Below, one piece after another: positions 34,100 through 41,550 of a stretch of DNA of 64,000 nt. Below the pieces are notes generated by a model, which saw only the letters and a list, made by a program, of their open reading frames with translations, was not told where the DNA came from and made no database searches. The position numbers and the translations under genes are program-made. The stretch's first letter is position 1; each line of letters opens with the position of its first letter. The DNA is from Streptomyces nojiriensis (GTDB taxonomy: Bacteria > Actinomycetota > Actinomycetes > Streptomycetales > Streptomycetaceae). The DNA lies in the NCBI RefSeq assembly GCF_017639205.1, contig NZ_CP071139.1:434001-498000 (forward strand), given 5' to 3'.

Positions 34100-34645
34100 T
34101 CAGTCCTTCCGTTTCGCCGCCGGCTTCGCGAGCGTGCGATAGCCGGGGTGCACGCCCGGCGTCAGTTCCTGCTGTGCCGCGACGCGTTCGAGGAGTTCCA
34201 GAAGCCGCGCCCGCCCGTCGGGGTCGAGGGCGGCCAGCAGGTCGTCCTCATGGGCGGCGGCCGCCCGGGAGACCCCACCGAGGGCCCGCCGCCCCTCGGG
34301 GGTGAGGTGCAGTTCGTAATTGCGGCGGTCCTCGGCGCTGCGCCGCCGCTCGACGAGCCGCTTGTCCTCCAGGACGTCGATCAGGGCGACCACACGACTC
34401 GGTACGACTCCCAGGTCCTCGGCGAGGGCGCGCTGGCTGCGGCCGGGCTGCCCGGCGACCATCCGCAGCAGGCCGACGTCGGCGGGGGTGAGCCCCAGGG
34501 TGGCGACGCGTTCCGCGAACCGCCCCGCGGCGTGGGCACCGATCTGCGCGAGGAGGAAGGCCGCTCCGCGCGGAGCCGGAGCCTGGGCCTGGGCCGGAGT
34601 TGAGGCCGGGGCCGCGGAGGGATCTGGTTGCCGGGCGGTGTTCAC
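34100..34645 (-). CDS. MarR-family transcriptional repressor
   Basis: About 181 residues from GTG 34645 (an ATG at 34699 is an alternative and would run through the operator). The winged-helix core reads LGLTPADVGLLRMVAGQPGRSQRALAEDLGV, PSRVVALIDVLEDKRLVERR and the wing DRRNYELHLTPEGR, all standard for MarR. N- and C-terminal helices would form the dimer. The dyad at 34668-34691 lies between it and the divergent membrane protein, indicating autoregulation and control of that neighbour. The effector is unknown. Confidence 0.92.
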   Translation of the reverse strand: MNTARQPDPSAAPASTPAQAQAPAPRGAAFLLAQIGAHAAGRFAERVATLGLTPADVGLLRMVAGQPGRSQRALAEDLGVVPSRVVALIDVLEDKRLVERRRSAEDRRNYELHLTPEGRRALGGVSRAAAAHEDDLLAALDPDGRARLLELLERVAAQQELTPGVHPGYRTLAKPAAKRKD

Positions 34646-34667
34646 GCGGCTATCGTACGCGACATGT

Positions 34668-34691
34668 AATGATTCACCGCAGTGAATCGTT
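34668..34691. promoter_or_regulatory. MarR operator dyad
   Basis: aatgattcac (34668-34677) and gtgaatcgtt (34682-34691) are inverted copies with 9 of 10 matches and a 4-base cgca spacer. The spacing and position between divergent genes fit a MarR dimer site overlapping both promoters. Confidence 0.75.
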
Positions 34692-34713
34692 CTCCTCAAG
34701 AACGGATTGTGCC

Positions 34714-35442
34714 GTGGAAGCGATCAAGAACCTTGTCCCGCGCGACACCCGTACCAACGCCCCGCAGTCCGGGCCGCCGCCCGGCGTCCTCGCCGTGGTC
34801 TTCACCGCCCTGTTCCTCGGCGGCCTCGTCCTCAGCACCGTGCTGGCGGGCGGCGATCCGTTTCCATCGCCGTTCGGCGACTCGGACGCCATCACCGCGT
34901 ACTTCCGCGACCACGGGAACGCGGTCCGCGTATCGGGGGCCCTGCAGTTCGCCGCCTCCGTCCCCCTGGCCATCTACGCCGCGACCGTCTCCGCCCGCCT
35001 GAACCGGCTCGGGGTCCGGGCGCCCGGCGCCACCATCGCCCTCGCGGGCGGGGTGCTCGCCTCGGCGTTCCTGGCCTGCTCCGGCCTGGTCACCTGGGTC
35101 CTGTCCCACGCCGAGGTGACACAGCGGCCGGAGCTCGTACGGGCCCTGCAGTACCTGGCGTTCGGCCTGGGCGGCCCCGGGCACGTGGTGCTGCTGGGCC
35201 TGCTCGTCGCCGGGATCGCCGTACCCGGGCTGCTGGCCGGGCTGCTGCCGCGGGCACTGGCCGTCGCCGGTCTCGCCGTGGCCGCCGTCGCCGAGCTGGC
35301 CACCCTCGTTCTGCTGACCGAAGGCGTCGCGCTGCTCCTGCCGGTCGCCCGCTTCACCGGGCTGGCCTGGCTGATCGCGGCCGGCTTCCTGCTGCCGCGC
35401 AGCCGTGCCCGTATCCGCGTCCGTGTTCCCGAGGAGAGCTGA
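34714..35442 (+). CDS. Multi-pass membrane protein, probable MarR target (DUF4386-like)
   Basis: About 242 residues. GTG 34714 is the likely start, although the frame is open upstream to an ATG at 34669 inside the operator. Six hydrophobic helices are visible, among them VLAVVFTALFLGGLVLSTVLA, a TIALAGGVLASAFLACSGLV pair and a GHVVLLGLLVAGIAV stretch. The organisation resembles DUF4386-type proteins of unknown function that often sit with regulators. The stop overlaps the leader of the SGNH gene by TGACATGA, so the two form an operon controlled by the MarR repressor. Confidence 0.75.
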   Translation: MEAIKNLVPRDTRTNAPQSGPPPGVLAVVFTALFLGGLVLSTVLAGGDPFPSPFGDSDAITAYFRDHGNAVRVSGALQFAASVPLAIYAATVSARLNRLGVRAPGATIALAGGVLASAFLACSGLVTWVLSHAEVTQRPELVRALQYLAFGLGGPGHVVLLGLLVAGIAVPGLLAGLLPRALAVAGLAVAAVAELATLVLLTEGVALLLPVARFTGLAWLIAAGFLLPRSRARIRVRVPEES

Positions 35443-35443
35443 C

Positions 35444-36241
35444 ATGACCAACACCGGCCCGAACACCTCGCAGGTACAGCGCCTGCTGCGGTTCCACCAG
35501 CCGGAGAAGCTCCTGCGCCACCTGGGTCCGCTCGACGAGCCGGTGCTGGCCGCCCTGTTCGGGACGGACGCCGGGGACTACCGGGGCCGGCTGGCGCAGT
35601 TCGAGGCACGCAACCGGGAAGCGGCGGCCGCGCTGTCGGCCGAACCGGGCGCCACCGCTCGGATCGCCGCACTGCCGTTCCGGCCGGGTGAGCACGTCGT
35701 GGCCCTGGGCGAGAGCACCACCGCCGACCGGCTCTCCTGGTTCGAGATCCTGCGGCACCTGCTCCCCGAAGGCGTACGGTGCACCAACCTGGCCGTCTCG
35801 GGGAGCACCACCGCCCAGGCGCTGGCGCAGCAGCTGCCGGCGCTGGGGTTCCGGCGGCCCGACTGGGTGTTGTGCATGCTCGGCGCGAACGACGTGCAGC
35901 GCATCGACGGCACCCCGCTCGTCGGGTTCGCCGAGACCCGTCGCAATCTGGTCGCCCTGCACGACCTGGCGGTGGCCCGGACGGGGGCCCGGTGGGTCTG
36001 GCTCACCCCGGCGCGCACGGACCCCGGCCTCGTGGACCGGTACGAGCACTTCCGGCGGGCCGGTCTGAGCTGGTCCGACGCGGACCTCGACGCCGTGGCC
36101 GACTTCCTGCTGGCCCGGCCGGAGCCGGTGGTCGACACGCGCCGCGCGGCGCGCGGGCACCATGAGGCCGACGGCCTCCATCTCTCCCCCGCCGGCCAAC
36201 GCGCCGTCACCGCCGCCCTGCTGGAAGCCCTCCACCCCTGA
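35444..36241 (+). CDS. SGNH/GDSL-type hydrolase
   Basis: 265 residues, GAGGAGAG ahead of the ATG. Block I is ALGEST (Ser91, GES instead of GDS), a Gly block lies at NLAVSGS, block III is GAND at 147-150, and block V is DGLHLSP with Asp243 and His246. The catalytic set is complete. There is no signal peptide, so it is cytosolic and likely an esterase or lipase on small substrates. An extra N-terminal helical region of 80 residues precedes the hydrolase. It is co-transcribed with the membrane protein 1 bp upstream under the MarR operator. Confidence 0.85.
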   Translation: MTNTGPNTSQVQRLLRFHQPEKLLRHLGPLDEPVLAALFGTDAGDYRGRLAQFEARNREAAAALSAEPGATARIAALPFRPGEHVVALGESTTADRLSWFEILRHLLPEGVRCTNLAVSGSTTAQALAQQLPALGFRRPDWVLCMLGANDVQRIDGTPLVGFAETRRNLVALHDLAVARTGARWVWLTPARTDPGLVDRYEHFRRAGLSWSDADLDAVADFLLARPEPVVDTRRAARGHHEADGLHLSPAGQRAVTAALLEALHP

Positions 36242-36450
36242 CCACGTGGCGTGCGCGCGCGGCGGTGCCGCCTGCAGCAACATGGTGTTCACCGCATCGC
36301 GCACCCGGGGTAACACCCGCTTCCTAGCGTGACCGGCGCGGGACCACAGGCATGAACGGCGCCGCCGCAGCACACTCATGACGGCTCATCGCCCCCCGTC
36401 CTGTCGGCGGCGGCGCATCACCGGCACCCAGCCCCACCGGGAGGCGTGGC

Positions 36451-38100
36451 ATGAGCACCACCGAGTCGCAACGGACCACGGCACGCACGAGGAAGGCCGC
36501 GGCCGACCAGGCGGTCAAGGAAACGCTGGAGGACTACACCCTCCGTTTCGCACCCCGTGGTTACCGGCGCTGGACCCCCATGGTCGTGGCCACCACGGCC
36601 CTCGGCGGCATCGCGTACATGGCCGACTTCTCCATCGGCGCCGGCATCGGCCTGACCCATGGCACCGGCAACGCGCTCACGGCCATCGCCGTCGCCGCGG
36701 TCGTCATCTTCCTCACCGGCTTACCGCTGGCCTACTACGGCGCGCGGTACAACATCGACCTCGACCTGATCACTCGCGGCTCCGGTTTCGGCTACTACGG
36801 CTCGGTCCTCACCAGCGTCATCTTCGCCAGCTTCACCTTCATCTTCTTCGCCCTCGAAGGCTCGATCATGGCGCAGGGCCTCGAACTCGGCCTCGGACTG
36901 CCGCTGTGGCTGGGCTACGCCGTCTCCACCCTGATGGTGATCCCGCTGGTCGTCTACGGCATGAAGGCGCTCAGCAGGCTCCAGGTGTGGACCACCCCGA
37001 TCTGGCTGCTGCTCATGGTCGGACCGCTGGTGTATCTGATCGCCGCCGACCCCGGCACGGTGGACCGCTTCCTGGCCTACTCCGGCACGGACGGCGACGG
37101 CGCCGTGAACACCGCCTCCGTCATGCTCGGAGCGGGCGTGTGCCTGTCCCTGATCGCGCAGATCGGCGAGCAGATCGACTATCTGCGCTTCATGCCGCCC
37201 AAGACCGAGGCGAACAAGCGGACCTGGTGGACCGCCGTGGTCATGGCCGGCCCCGGGTGGGTCGTGCTGGGTGCGCTCAAGCAGGCCATCGGCGTCTTCC
37301 TCGCCGTCCGCGTCATCGCCGAGGTCGGACCGGCGGCCGCGCCCGAGCCGATCCAGCAGTTCCGCAGCGCCTTCGACGCGATGATGCCGGCCTGGTCGGT
37401 CGTCCCGCTGGCCGTGGTCCTGGTGGTCATCAGCCAGATCAAGATCAACGTGACGAACGCGTACTCCGGCTCGCTGGCCTGGACGAACTCCTTCACCCGC
37501 GTCACCCGGCACTACCCCGGCCGCATGGTCTTCGTCCTGGTCAACCTGGCGTTCGCACTCGCCCTGATGGAAGCCGACATGTTCAGCTTCCTGGGCGGCA
37601 TCCTGGGCTTCTACTCGAACTGCGCGATCGCCTGGGTGGTCACCGTGGCCACCGACATCGGCATCAACAAGTACGTCCTGAAGCTGTCCCCGCTCCAGCC
37701 CGAATTCCGCCGCGGCATGCTCCACGCGGTCAATCCGGTCGGCGTCGTGGCCTTCACCGCCGCCTCCGGCCTGTCGATCGCCATGTACTTCGACCTCCTC
37801 GGCGACATCGTCCAGCCGTACTCGCCCGTGGCCGCGGCCGTCATCGCCTTCGTCCTCACCCCGCTGATGGCCGTGGCCACCAAGGGCCGCTACTACCTGC
37901 GCCGCACCGACGACGGCATCGGCGAGCCCCTGCTGGACAGCGACGGGAACCCGAGCGCGGCCGCCTTCGACTGCCACGTCTGCCGGCAGTCCTACGAGCG
38001 CCCCGACCTCACCGCCTGCGCCACCCACGACGCGGTCGTCTGCTCGCTGTGCCTGAGCACCGACAAGGCCGGCGACCACGTCCTGCCGGCCACCGCGTAG
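36451..38100 (+). CDS. NCS1-type (purine/cytosine permease-like) transporter with C-terminal zinc finger
   Basis: 549 residues with about 12 membrane helices and GGAGG before the ATG. The first helix pair (TALGGIAYMADFSIGAGIGLTHG), the RGSGFGYYGSVLTS segment and a substrate-region SGSLAWTNSF motif resemble the NCS1 nucleobase-cation symporter fold. Uniquely, the cytosolic C-terminus ends in a compact Cys/His cluster: C508, C511, C523, H526, C531 and C534, the spacing of a treble-clef or B-box-like zinc site. The permease could therefore be a sensor or be bound by a partner. Substrate unknown. It is convergent with the sensor kinase, with only 30 bp between stops. Confidence 0.8.
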   Translation: MSTTESQRTTARTRKAAADQAVKETLEDYTLRFAPRGYRRWTPMVVATTALGGIAYMADFSIGAGIGLTHGTGNALTAIAVAAVVIFLTGLPLAYYGARYNIDLDLITRGSGFGYYGSVLTSVIFASFTFIFFALEGSIMAQGLELGLGLPLWLGYAVSTLMVIPLVVYGMKALSRLQVWTTPIWLLLMVGPLVYLIAADPGTVDRFLAYSGTDGDGAVNTASVMLGAGVCLSLIAQIGEQIDYLRFMPPKTEANKRTWWTAVVMAGPGWVVLGALKQAIGVFLAVRVIAEVGPAAAPEPIQQFRSAFDAMMPAWSVVPLAVVLVVISQIKINVTNAYSGSLAWTNSFTRVTRHYPGRMVFVLVNLAFALALMEADMFSFLGGILGFYSNCAIAWVVTVATDIGINKYVLKLSPLQPEFRRGMLHAVNPVGVVAFTAASGLSIAMYFDLLGDIVQPYSPVAAAVIAFVLTPLMAVATKGRYYLRRTDDGIGEPLLDSDGNPSAAAFDCHVCRQSYERPDLTACATHDAVVCSLCLSTDKAGDHVLPATA

Positions 38101-38130
38101 GCCGACCGGCCCACCCCGGCCGGCCGGCGG

Positions 38131-39339
38131 TCACTCCGGGCTGTGCCGGGGTACGTCGGCCGTCGGCGGGATGGACGCTCCGCGTCGCGGGATCTGCAGG
38201 TGGAGCCGGTAGCCGCCGTCCGGGGTGGGTCCGTCGGAGAGGGTGCCGCCGAGGTGTTCGGCCCGTTCGCGCAGGCCGATCAGTCCGTGCCGCGCGCTGG
38301 GCAGCGCCAGAGCGGGATGCCGGGCCCTGGTGTTGGTGACCGTCACGTCGAGGGCGGGTCCGGGTCGGCGGAACCCGACCACGACGGTCGAACCGGGGGC
38401 GTGTTTGCGTACGTTGGTCAGGGCCTCCTGGACGGTCCGGTAGGCGGCGCGCTCCACGGCGGGGCTCGCGTCACGGGGGACGTCACCCGTCAGTGTCACG
38501 TCCAGGCCGCTGTCCGCGATCAGGCCGTCGAGCCGGTCCAGGGCCGCCTGCGGCTGCCGCCTCGGCTGCGGTTGCGGGTCGGAACCCGCGTCGCTGCCGC
38601 CCGGGGCTCTCAGCACGGCGACCATGTGGCGCAGTTCGTCCAGCGTGGCCGCGCTCAGCGTGCGGATGGTGCGCGCGGCCTCCCTGGTGTCCGTACGGTC
38701 GGCGGACACCTGCAGGGCGCCGGCGCGGACCGCGATGAGGCTGACCTGGTGGGAGACCACATCGTGCATCTCCCGCGCCAGATGGGCGCGCTCGCGGGCG
38801 AGGACCTGCTGGGCGTGGAGCTCGCGCTGGTGTTCCTGCGCCGCGCGCAGCTCCTCCATGTTCCGGGCGAGTTCGCGGCGGGTGAGTACGAGCCGGCCGA
38901 GGAGCACCGCCACTCCCCCGGCGGTGAGCGAGTAGCCGACGGCGACGGCGAACTCGGCGGGGTGGGCTGCCTCGTACGGGCCGAGGTCCGGCAGGTTGGC
39001 GCCGGTCCCGTACGCCAGTACGCACCCGGCCAGGGCCCTGCGGGTGCGGTGCCGCTCGGCCACGGAGAAGAGGGCGGCGAGGGCGGCGAGGACGTTGTTT
39101 CCGAGTTGCACGACGAGCAGGGCGAACACGAACACCGTCACCGGCCGGTGTCGGCGTGCCAGCAGAGCCAGGGCGGCGGCGGCCCCGGGAGCGGCCGCCG
39201 ACCATGTGCCGGTCCCGGAGAACACCCACGCGTCGGCCATCGCGGCGGCCGCCAGCCCCGCGTCCACCGCGCGGGGGCCCGGGGTGCGGCCGGTGAGCCA
39301 CGCGGGCCCGGGTCTGTCCGGGTCCGTACGGTCGCTCAT
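38131..39339 (-). CDS. NarL-type sensor histidine kinase, orphaned
   Basis: 402 residues. Several hydrophobic segments occupy the first 170 residues. The dimerisation/phosphoacceptor helix AHLAREMHDVVSHQVSLI has the HisKA_3 histidine, and the ATPase has VQEALTNVRKHAPG (N box) and a GHGLIGLRERAEHLGG region. The protein looks intact. Its ATG overlaps the stop of the upstream response regulator (ATGA), normally coupling the pair, but that regulator is broken, so both phosphotransfer and translation should be compromised. Confidence 0.88.
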   Translation of the reverse strand: MSDRTDPDRPGPAWLTGRTPGPRAVDAGLAAAAMADAWVFSGTGTWSAAAPGAAAALALLARRHRPVTVFVFALLVVQLGNNVLAALAALFSVAERHRTRRALAGCVLAYGTGANLPDLGPYEAAHPAEFAVAVGYSLTAGGVAVLLGRLVLTRRELARNMEELRAAQEHQRELHAQQVLARERAHLAREMHDVVSHQVSLIAVRAGALQVSADRTDTREAARTIRTLSAATLDELRHMVAVLRAPGGSDAGSDPQPQPRRQPQAALDRLDGLIADSGLDVTLTGDVPRDASPAVERAAYRTVQEALTNVRKHAPGSTVVVGFRRPGPALDVTVTNTRARHPALALPSARHGLIGLRERAEHLGGTLSDGPTPDGGYRLHLQIPRRGASIPPTADVPRHSPE

Positions 39340-39710
39340 GTCCGCGCCCCGTCGAGCAGGCCGGCACGCTGCGCCCACAGGGCGGCCTGGACGCGGTTGC
39401 TGACGTCGAGTTTGGACAGCACGGCGCTCACGTAGTCCTTGACGGTTCCGACGCTCAGATGGAGACGGCGCCCGATGTCGGCGTTCGACAGTCCCTGCGA
39501 CAGCAGCACGAGGATGTCCCGTTCGCGGGCGCTGAGCAGGGAGACCGCGTGGGTGGCGGCGCGCTGCTCGCCGCGGTGGTGGAGGTATCCGCTGATCACG
39601 GTGGCCGTGACCCGCGGGGCGAGCGCCATCGCGCCCGCCGCCAGTGACCTGACCTGACCTGGCAGGCGAGTTCGTCCGGGTCGGTGTCCTTGACCAGGAA
39701 GCCGGAGGCC
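39336..39710 (-). pseudogene. Remnant of a LuxR/NarL-type response regulator
   Basis: The DNA-binding half is intact: LLSARERDILVLLSQGLSNADIGRRLHLSVGTVKDYV, then SAVLSKLDVSNRVQAAL. Upstream only ASGFLVKDTDPDELACQVRS survives, the last strand and helix of the receiver. The two parts are out of frame because TGACC is present three times in a row at 39645-39659; two copies would restore the frame (QVRSLAAGAMALAP). The receiver core with its phospho-Asp is missing and the homology stops at about 39710, where unrelated plus-strand coding sequence begins. Confidence 0.88.
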
Positions 39711-39848
39711 AAGGACTGTCTGCTCAAGGCCGGCATCGGCGGCGCCGCCGCCCTGATCGTCGGACGCGTCAACAAGGACGCCGCGAAGAAGATCGCCACC
39801 AGTGTGGTGGCGGGCGGGGTCACCGGCTGCCTGAGCGGGCTCGTATGA
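39684..39848 (+). pseudogene. Truncated gene for a glycine-rich hydrophobic peptide
   Basis: From about 39710 to the TGA at 39846-39848 the plus strand codes for KDCLLKAGIGGAAALIVGRV, then a NKDAAKKIATSVVAGGVTGC segment ending LSGLV. This has strong host codon bias and glycine-zipper character with two cysteines. Its 5' part is replaced by the response-regulator remnant. A GTG at 39684 might allow a chimeric 54-residue product. The stop overlaps the next start as ATGA, so this was the first gene of a pair. Function unknown. Confidence 0.6.
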
Positions 39849-40054
39849 GCACCGCGCTCCGGTGGGCGGCCAAGGCCGCAGCCACGGCCCTGTCCGTGCT
39901 CGCCCTGGTCCTCGTACGCGTACTGGCCGGCCCGCCCTACTGGGCCGAACTCCTGCTGACCGCGGTCGTGGCGGCAGCCGGCGCCTGTGTCTGGTCATGG
40001 ATCGACAGGACGGAGCCCCGAGCCACGGAGTCGCCGACAGCCGCCCGGCCCTGA
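39845..40054 (+). CDS. Small two-helix membrane protein
   Basis: 69 residues from an ATG that overlaps the stop of the truncated glycine-rich gene. It has two hydrophobic helices (AAATALSVLALVLVRVLAG and ELLLTAVVAAAGACVWSWI) and a polar tail. The tight coupling suggests the two products acted together, for example as a membrane-peptide pair. With its partner truncated, expression here is doubtful. No family recognised. Confidence 0.6.
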   Translation: MSTALRWAAKAAATALSVLALVLVRVLAGPPYWAELLLTAVVAAAGACVWSWIDRTEPRATESPTAARP

Positions 40055-40159
40055 ACCGGCCCCGGTCCGGGGCGCGTCCGTGTCCCTCGCGGGCACGCAC
40101 CGGACCGGGGGCGTCGTTCGGGGCGGCCGGATAGGCGGCCTCCAGGACCGCGCCCAAGG

Positions 40160-40369
40160 TCAGCCGCTCCAGGCCCTCAGCACTCTGTCGTCCTCGACCT
40201 CGAAGTTCAGCCTGCCTTCGAGGTACTCCATGGTCAGCACGGTGCCGGGCGGGACCACGCGCACGGTCGTCCAGCCGCGTGCCAGTGCCCGGCGTTTCGC
40301 CTCGCCGGTGCCGAGCCCTGCGTAGTGCGCCGGATCGTCAGCGGCGGGTACGGAAGCGGATGCGGTCAT
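40160..40369 (-). CDS. I78-family peptidase inhibitor-like protein
   Basis: 69 residues from ATG 40369 with GGGAG upstream. The core VRVVPPGTVLTMEYLEGRLNFEVEDD matches the I78 inhibitor pattern (VR-PG-TxDyxxxRLNv-D), a relative of potato inhibitor I. There is no signal peptide or cysteine pair, so it would act on cytosolic proteases or be a domain relic. It stands between a small plus-strand operon and the HhH protein gene. Confidence 0.75.
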   Translation of the reverse strand: MTASASVPAADDPAHYAGLGTGEAKRRALARGWTTVRVVPPGTVLTMEYLEGRLNFEVEDDRVLRAWSG

Positions 40370-40431
40370 GGCTCCCACCTGCCCCACCGAGGTGCTGCAC
40401 ATGCCCCGACCGCCCGACCGCTGCGCACACC

Positions 40432-41076
40432 TCACGCGTCACGCGCCGCGGCCCGGCTGGGCGCCCGGTCGAGTGCGTACCGCACCAGGGCGGCCGCCAG
40501 CACCGGAAGCTCTTCGGCATCGACGAGACGTGCCAGTCCCCCGGCTGTGGTCGGCAGGCCGAGCGAGGCCGCGGCCTGGCGGGCGCGGCCGTCGAACGAC
40601 GGGCGCAGCTCGGGCCACACGCTTTGGGCCTCGCGACAGAAGATGTCCGCCCCCACCGGCCCGATCCGGTCGACCTCCTGCAGCAGCTCCCGCACCCGGG
40701 CCGGGTCCCCGTCCGCCGCCTCGCGCAGCCGTCGCAGGTCTCCGCGGTAGCGGCGCAGGACGAACTCGGCCCCGGATGCCAGCGCGGTGGCCGTGCTCTC
40801 GTCGTACCGGCGGTAGTGGGCCCGCCCGAGGGCGTCGACCCGGTCCTGCCACGAGGAAGCAGCCATCGCCCGCGGGGTGCGGAATCCGGCTGCGAAGAGT
40901 TCCCGGGCCGCGACCACCGCGATCGCCGCCTTGATCCGGACGGAGAACAACACGCAGAGGGTCAGCAGCTGATACAGCGGAGCCGGGGTGTTCCGCAGCC
41001 GGATGCCGGCCTCCTCGGCGTGAGTACGCCCGTACTCACTCAGCAGTCCCCGCACCGCGGCACGTCGTTCGACCAT
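40432..41076 (-). CDS. Endonuclease III-like helix-hairpin-helix protein
   Basis: 214 residues, all helical. The helix-hairpin-helix LLQEVDRIGPVGADIF followed by CREAQSVWPELRPSFDGRARQAAASLGLP corresponds to the HhH-GPD fold of base-excision glycosylases; Asp in the PSFDGRA segment is in the place of the catalytic Asp. The iron-sulfur cysteines of classical Nth are absent and the protein is short. It may be a non-standard DNA glycosylase or a non-catalytic DNA binder. The start ATG (position 41076) has GGGCTTCGAC upstream without a strong ribosome-binding site. Confidence 0.7.
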   Translation of the reverse strand: MVERRAAVRGLLSEYGRTHAEEAGIRLRNTPAPLYQLLTLCVLFSVRIKAAIAVVAARELFAAGFRTPRAMAASSWQDRVDALGRAHYRRYDESTATALASGAEFVLRRYRGDLRRLREAADGDPARVRELLQEVDRIGPVGADIFCREAQSVWPELRPSFDGRARQAAASLGLPTTAGGLARLVDAEELPVLAAALVRYALDRAPSRAAARDA

Positions 41077-41251
41077 GTCGAAGCCCTTTCCTTCGAGAGT
41101 CGACGGCGGTGGATCCGGCCGTACGCCACGGTCCTCACCCGCGGTCGACCCTGCCTTGGATTTTTCCCATTTCTATCGATTCACGCGTTTCCGGCACCGG
41201 GCTCCGGGCAGGCGCCGACTGGGGGGAACCGACGTACAGGGAGAATCCGCC

Positions 41252-41470
41252 ATGGACGACCAGGGAGGCGCCGGCGGCGCCCCGCTCCACGACCACGACG
41301 ACGAGCAGAGCCGGCGCAGGGCACCCCACGTGGCGCCCCGCTCCACGGCGCCCCGCCCGGGCGAGCCGGCCGTACGGGCGGCGGACACCGACGAGGCCGC
41401 CCGCCTGGACCGGCCCGGCGACGGCAGCGAGTCCCCGCGCGAACGGCGCCGGCCCGGACGGGAGCACTGA
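41252..41470 (+). CDS. Small disordered hypothetical protein
   Basis: 72 residues from ATG 41252, with GGGAG 9 bases upstream. The product is rich in Asp, Arg, Pro and Glu with no hydrophobic core, so it is probably disordered. Such small charged frames are frequent in streptomycetes; without conservation data the call rests on the ribosome-binding site alone. Confidence 0.4.
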   Translation: MDDQGGAGGAPLHDHDDEQSRRRAPHVAPRSTAPRPGEPAVRAADTDEAARLDRPGDGSESPRERRRPGREH

Positions 41471-41550
41471 CAGCGCCCCTGCCCTGCCCCTCCCCCGACG
41501 CACGGGCGGGGGGCGGGCGGACGGTCCGCCCAGCGGTCGGCGCGGGCTTC

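Noticed and set aside
39684..39848. Reading the glycine-rich frame as a complete small gene from GTG 39684
   Set aside because: The first eight codons lie inside the antisense of the response-regulator remnant and break the codon pattern; a truncated gene explains the data better.
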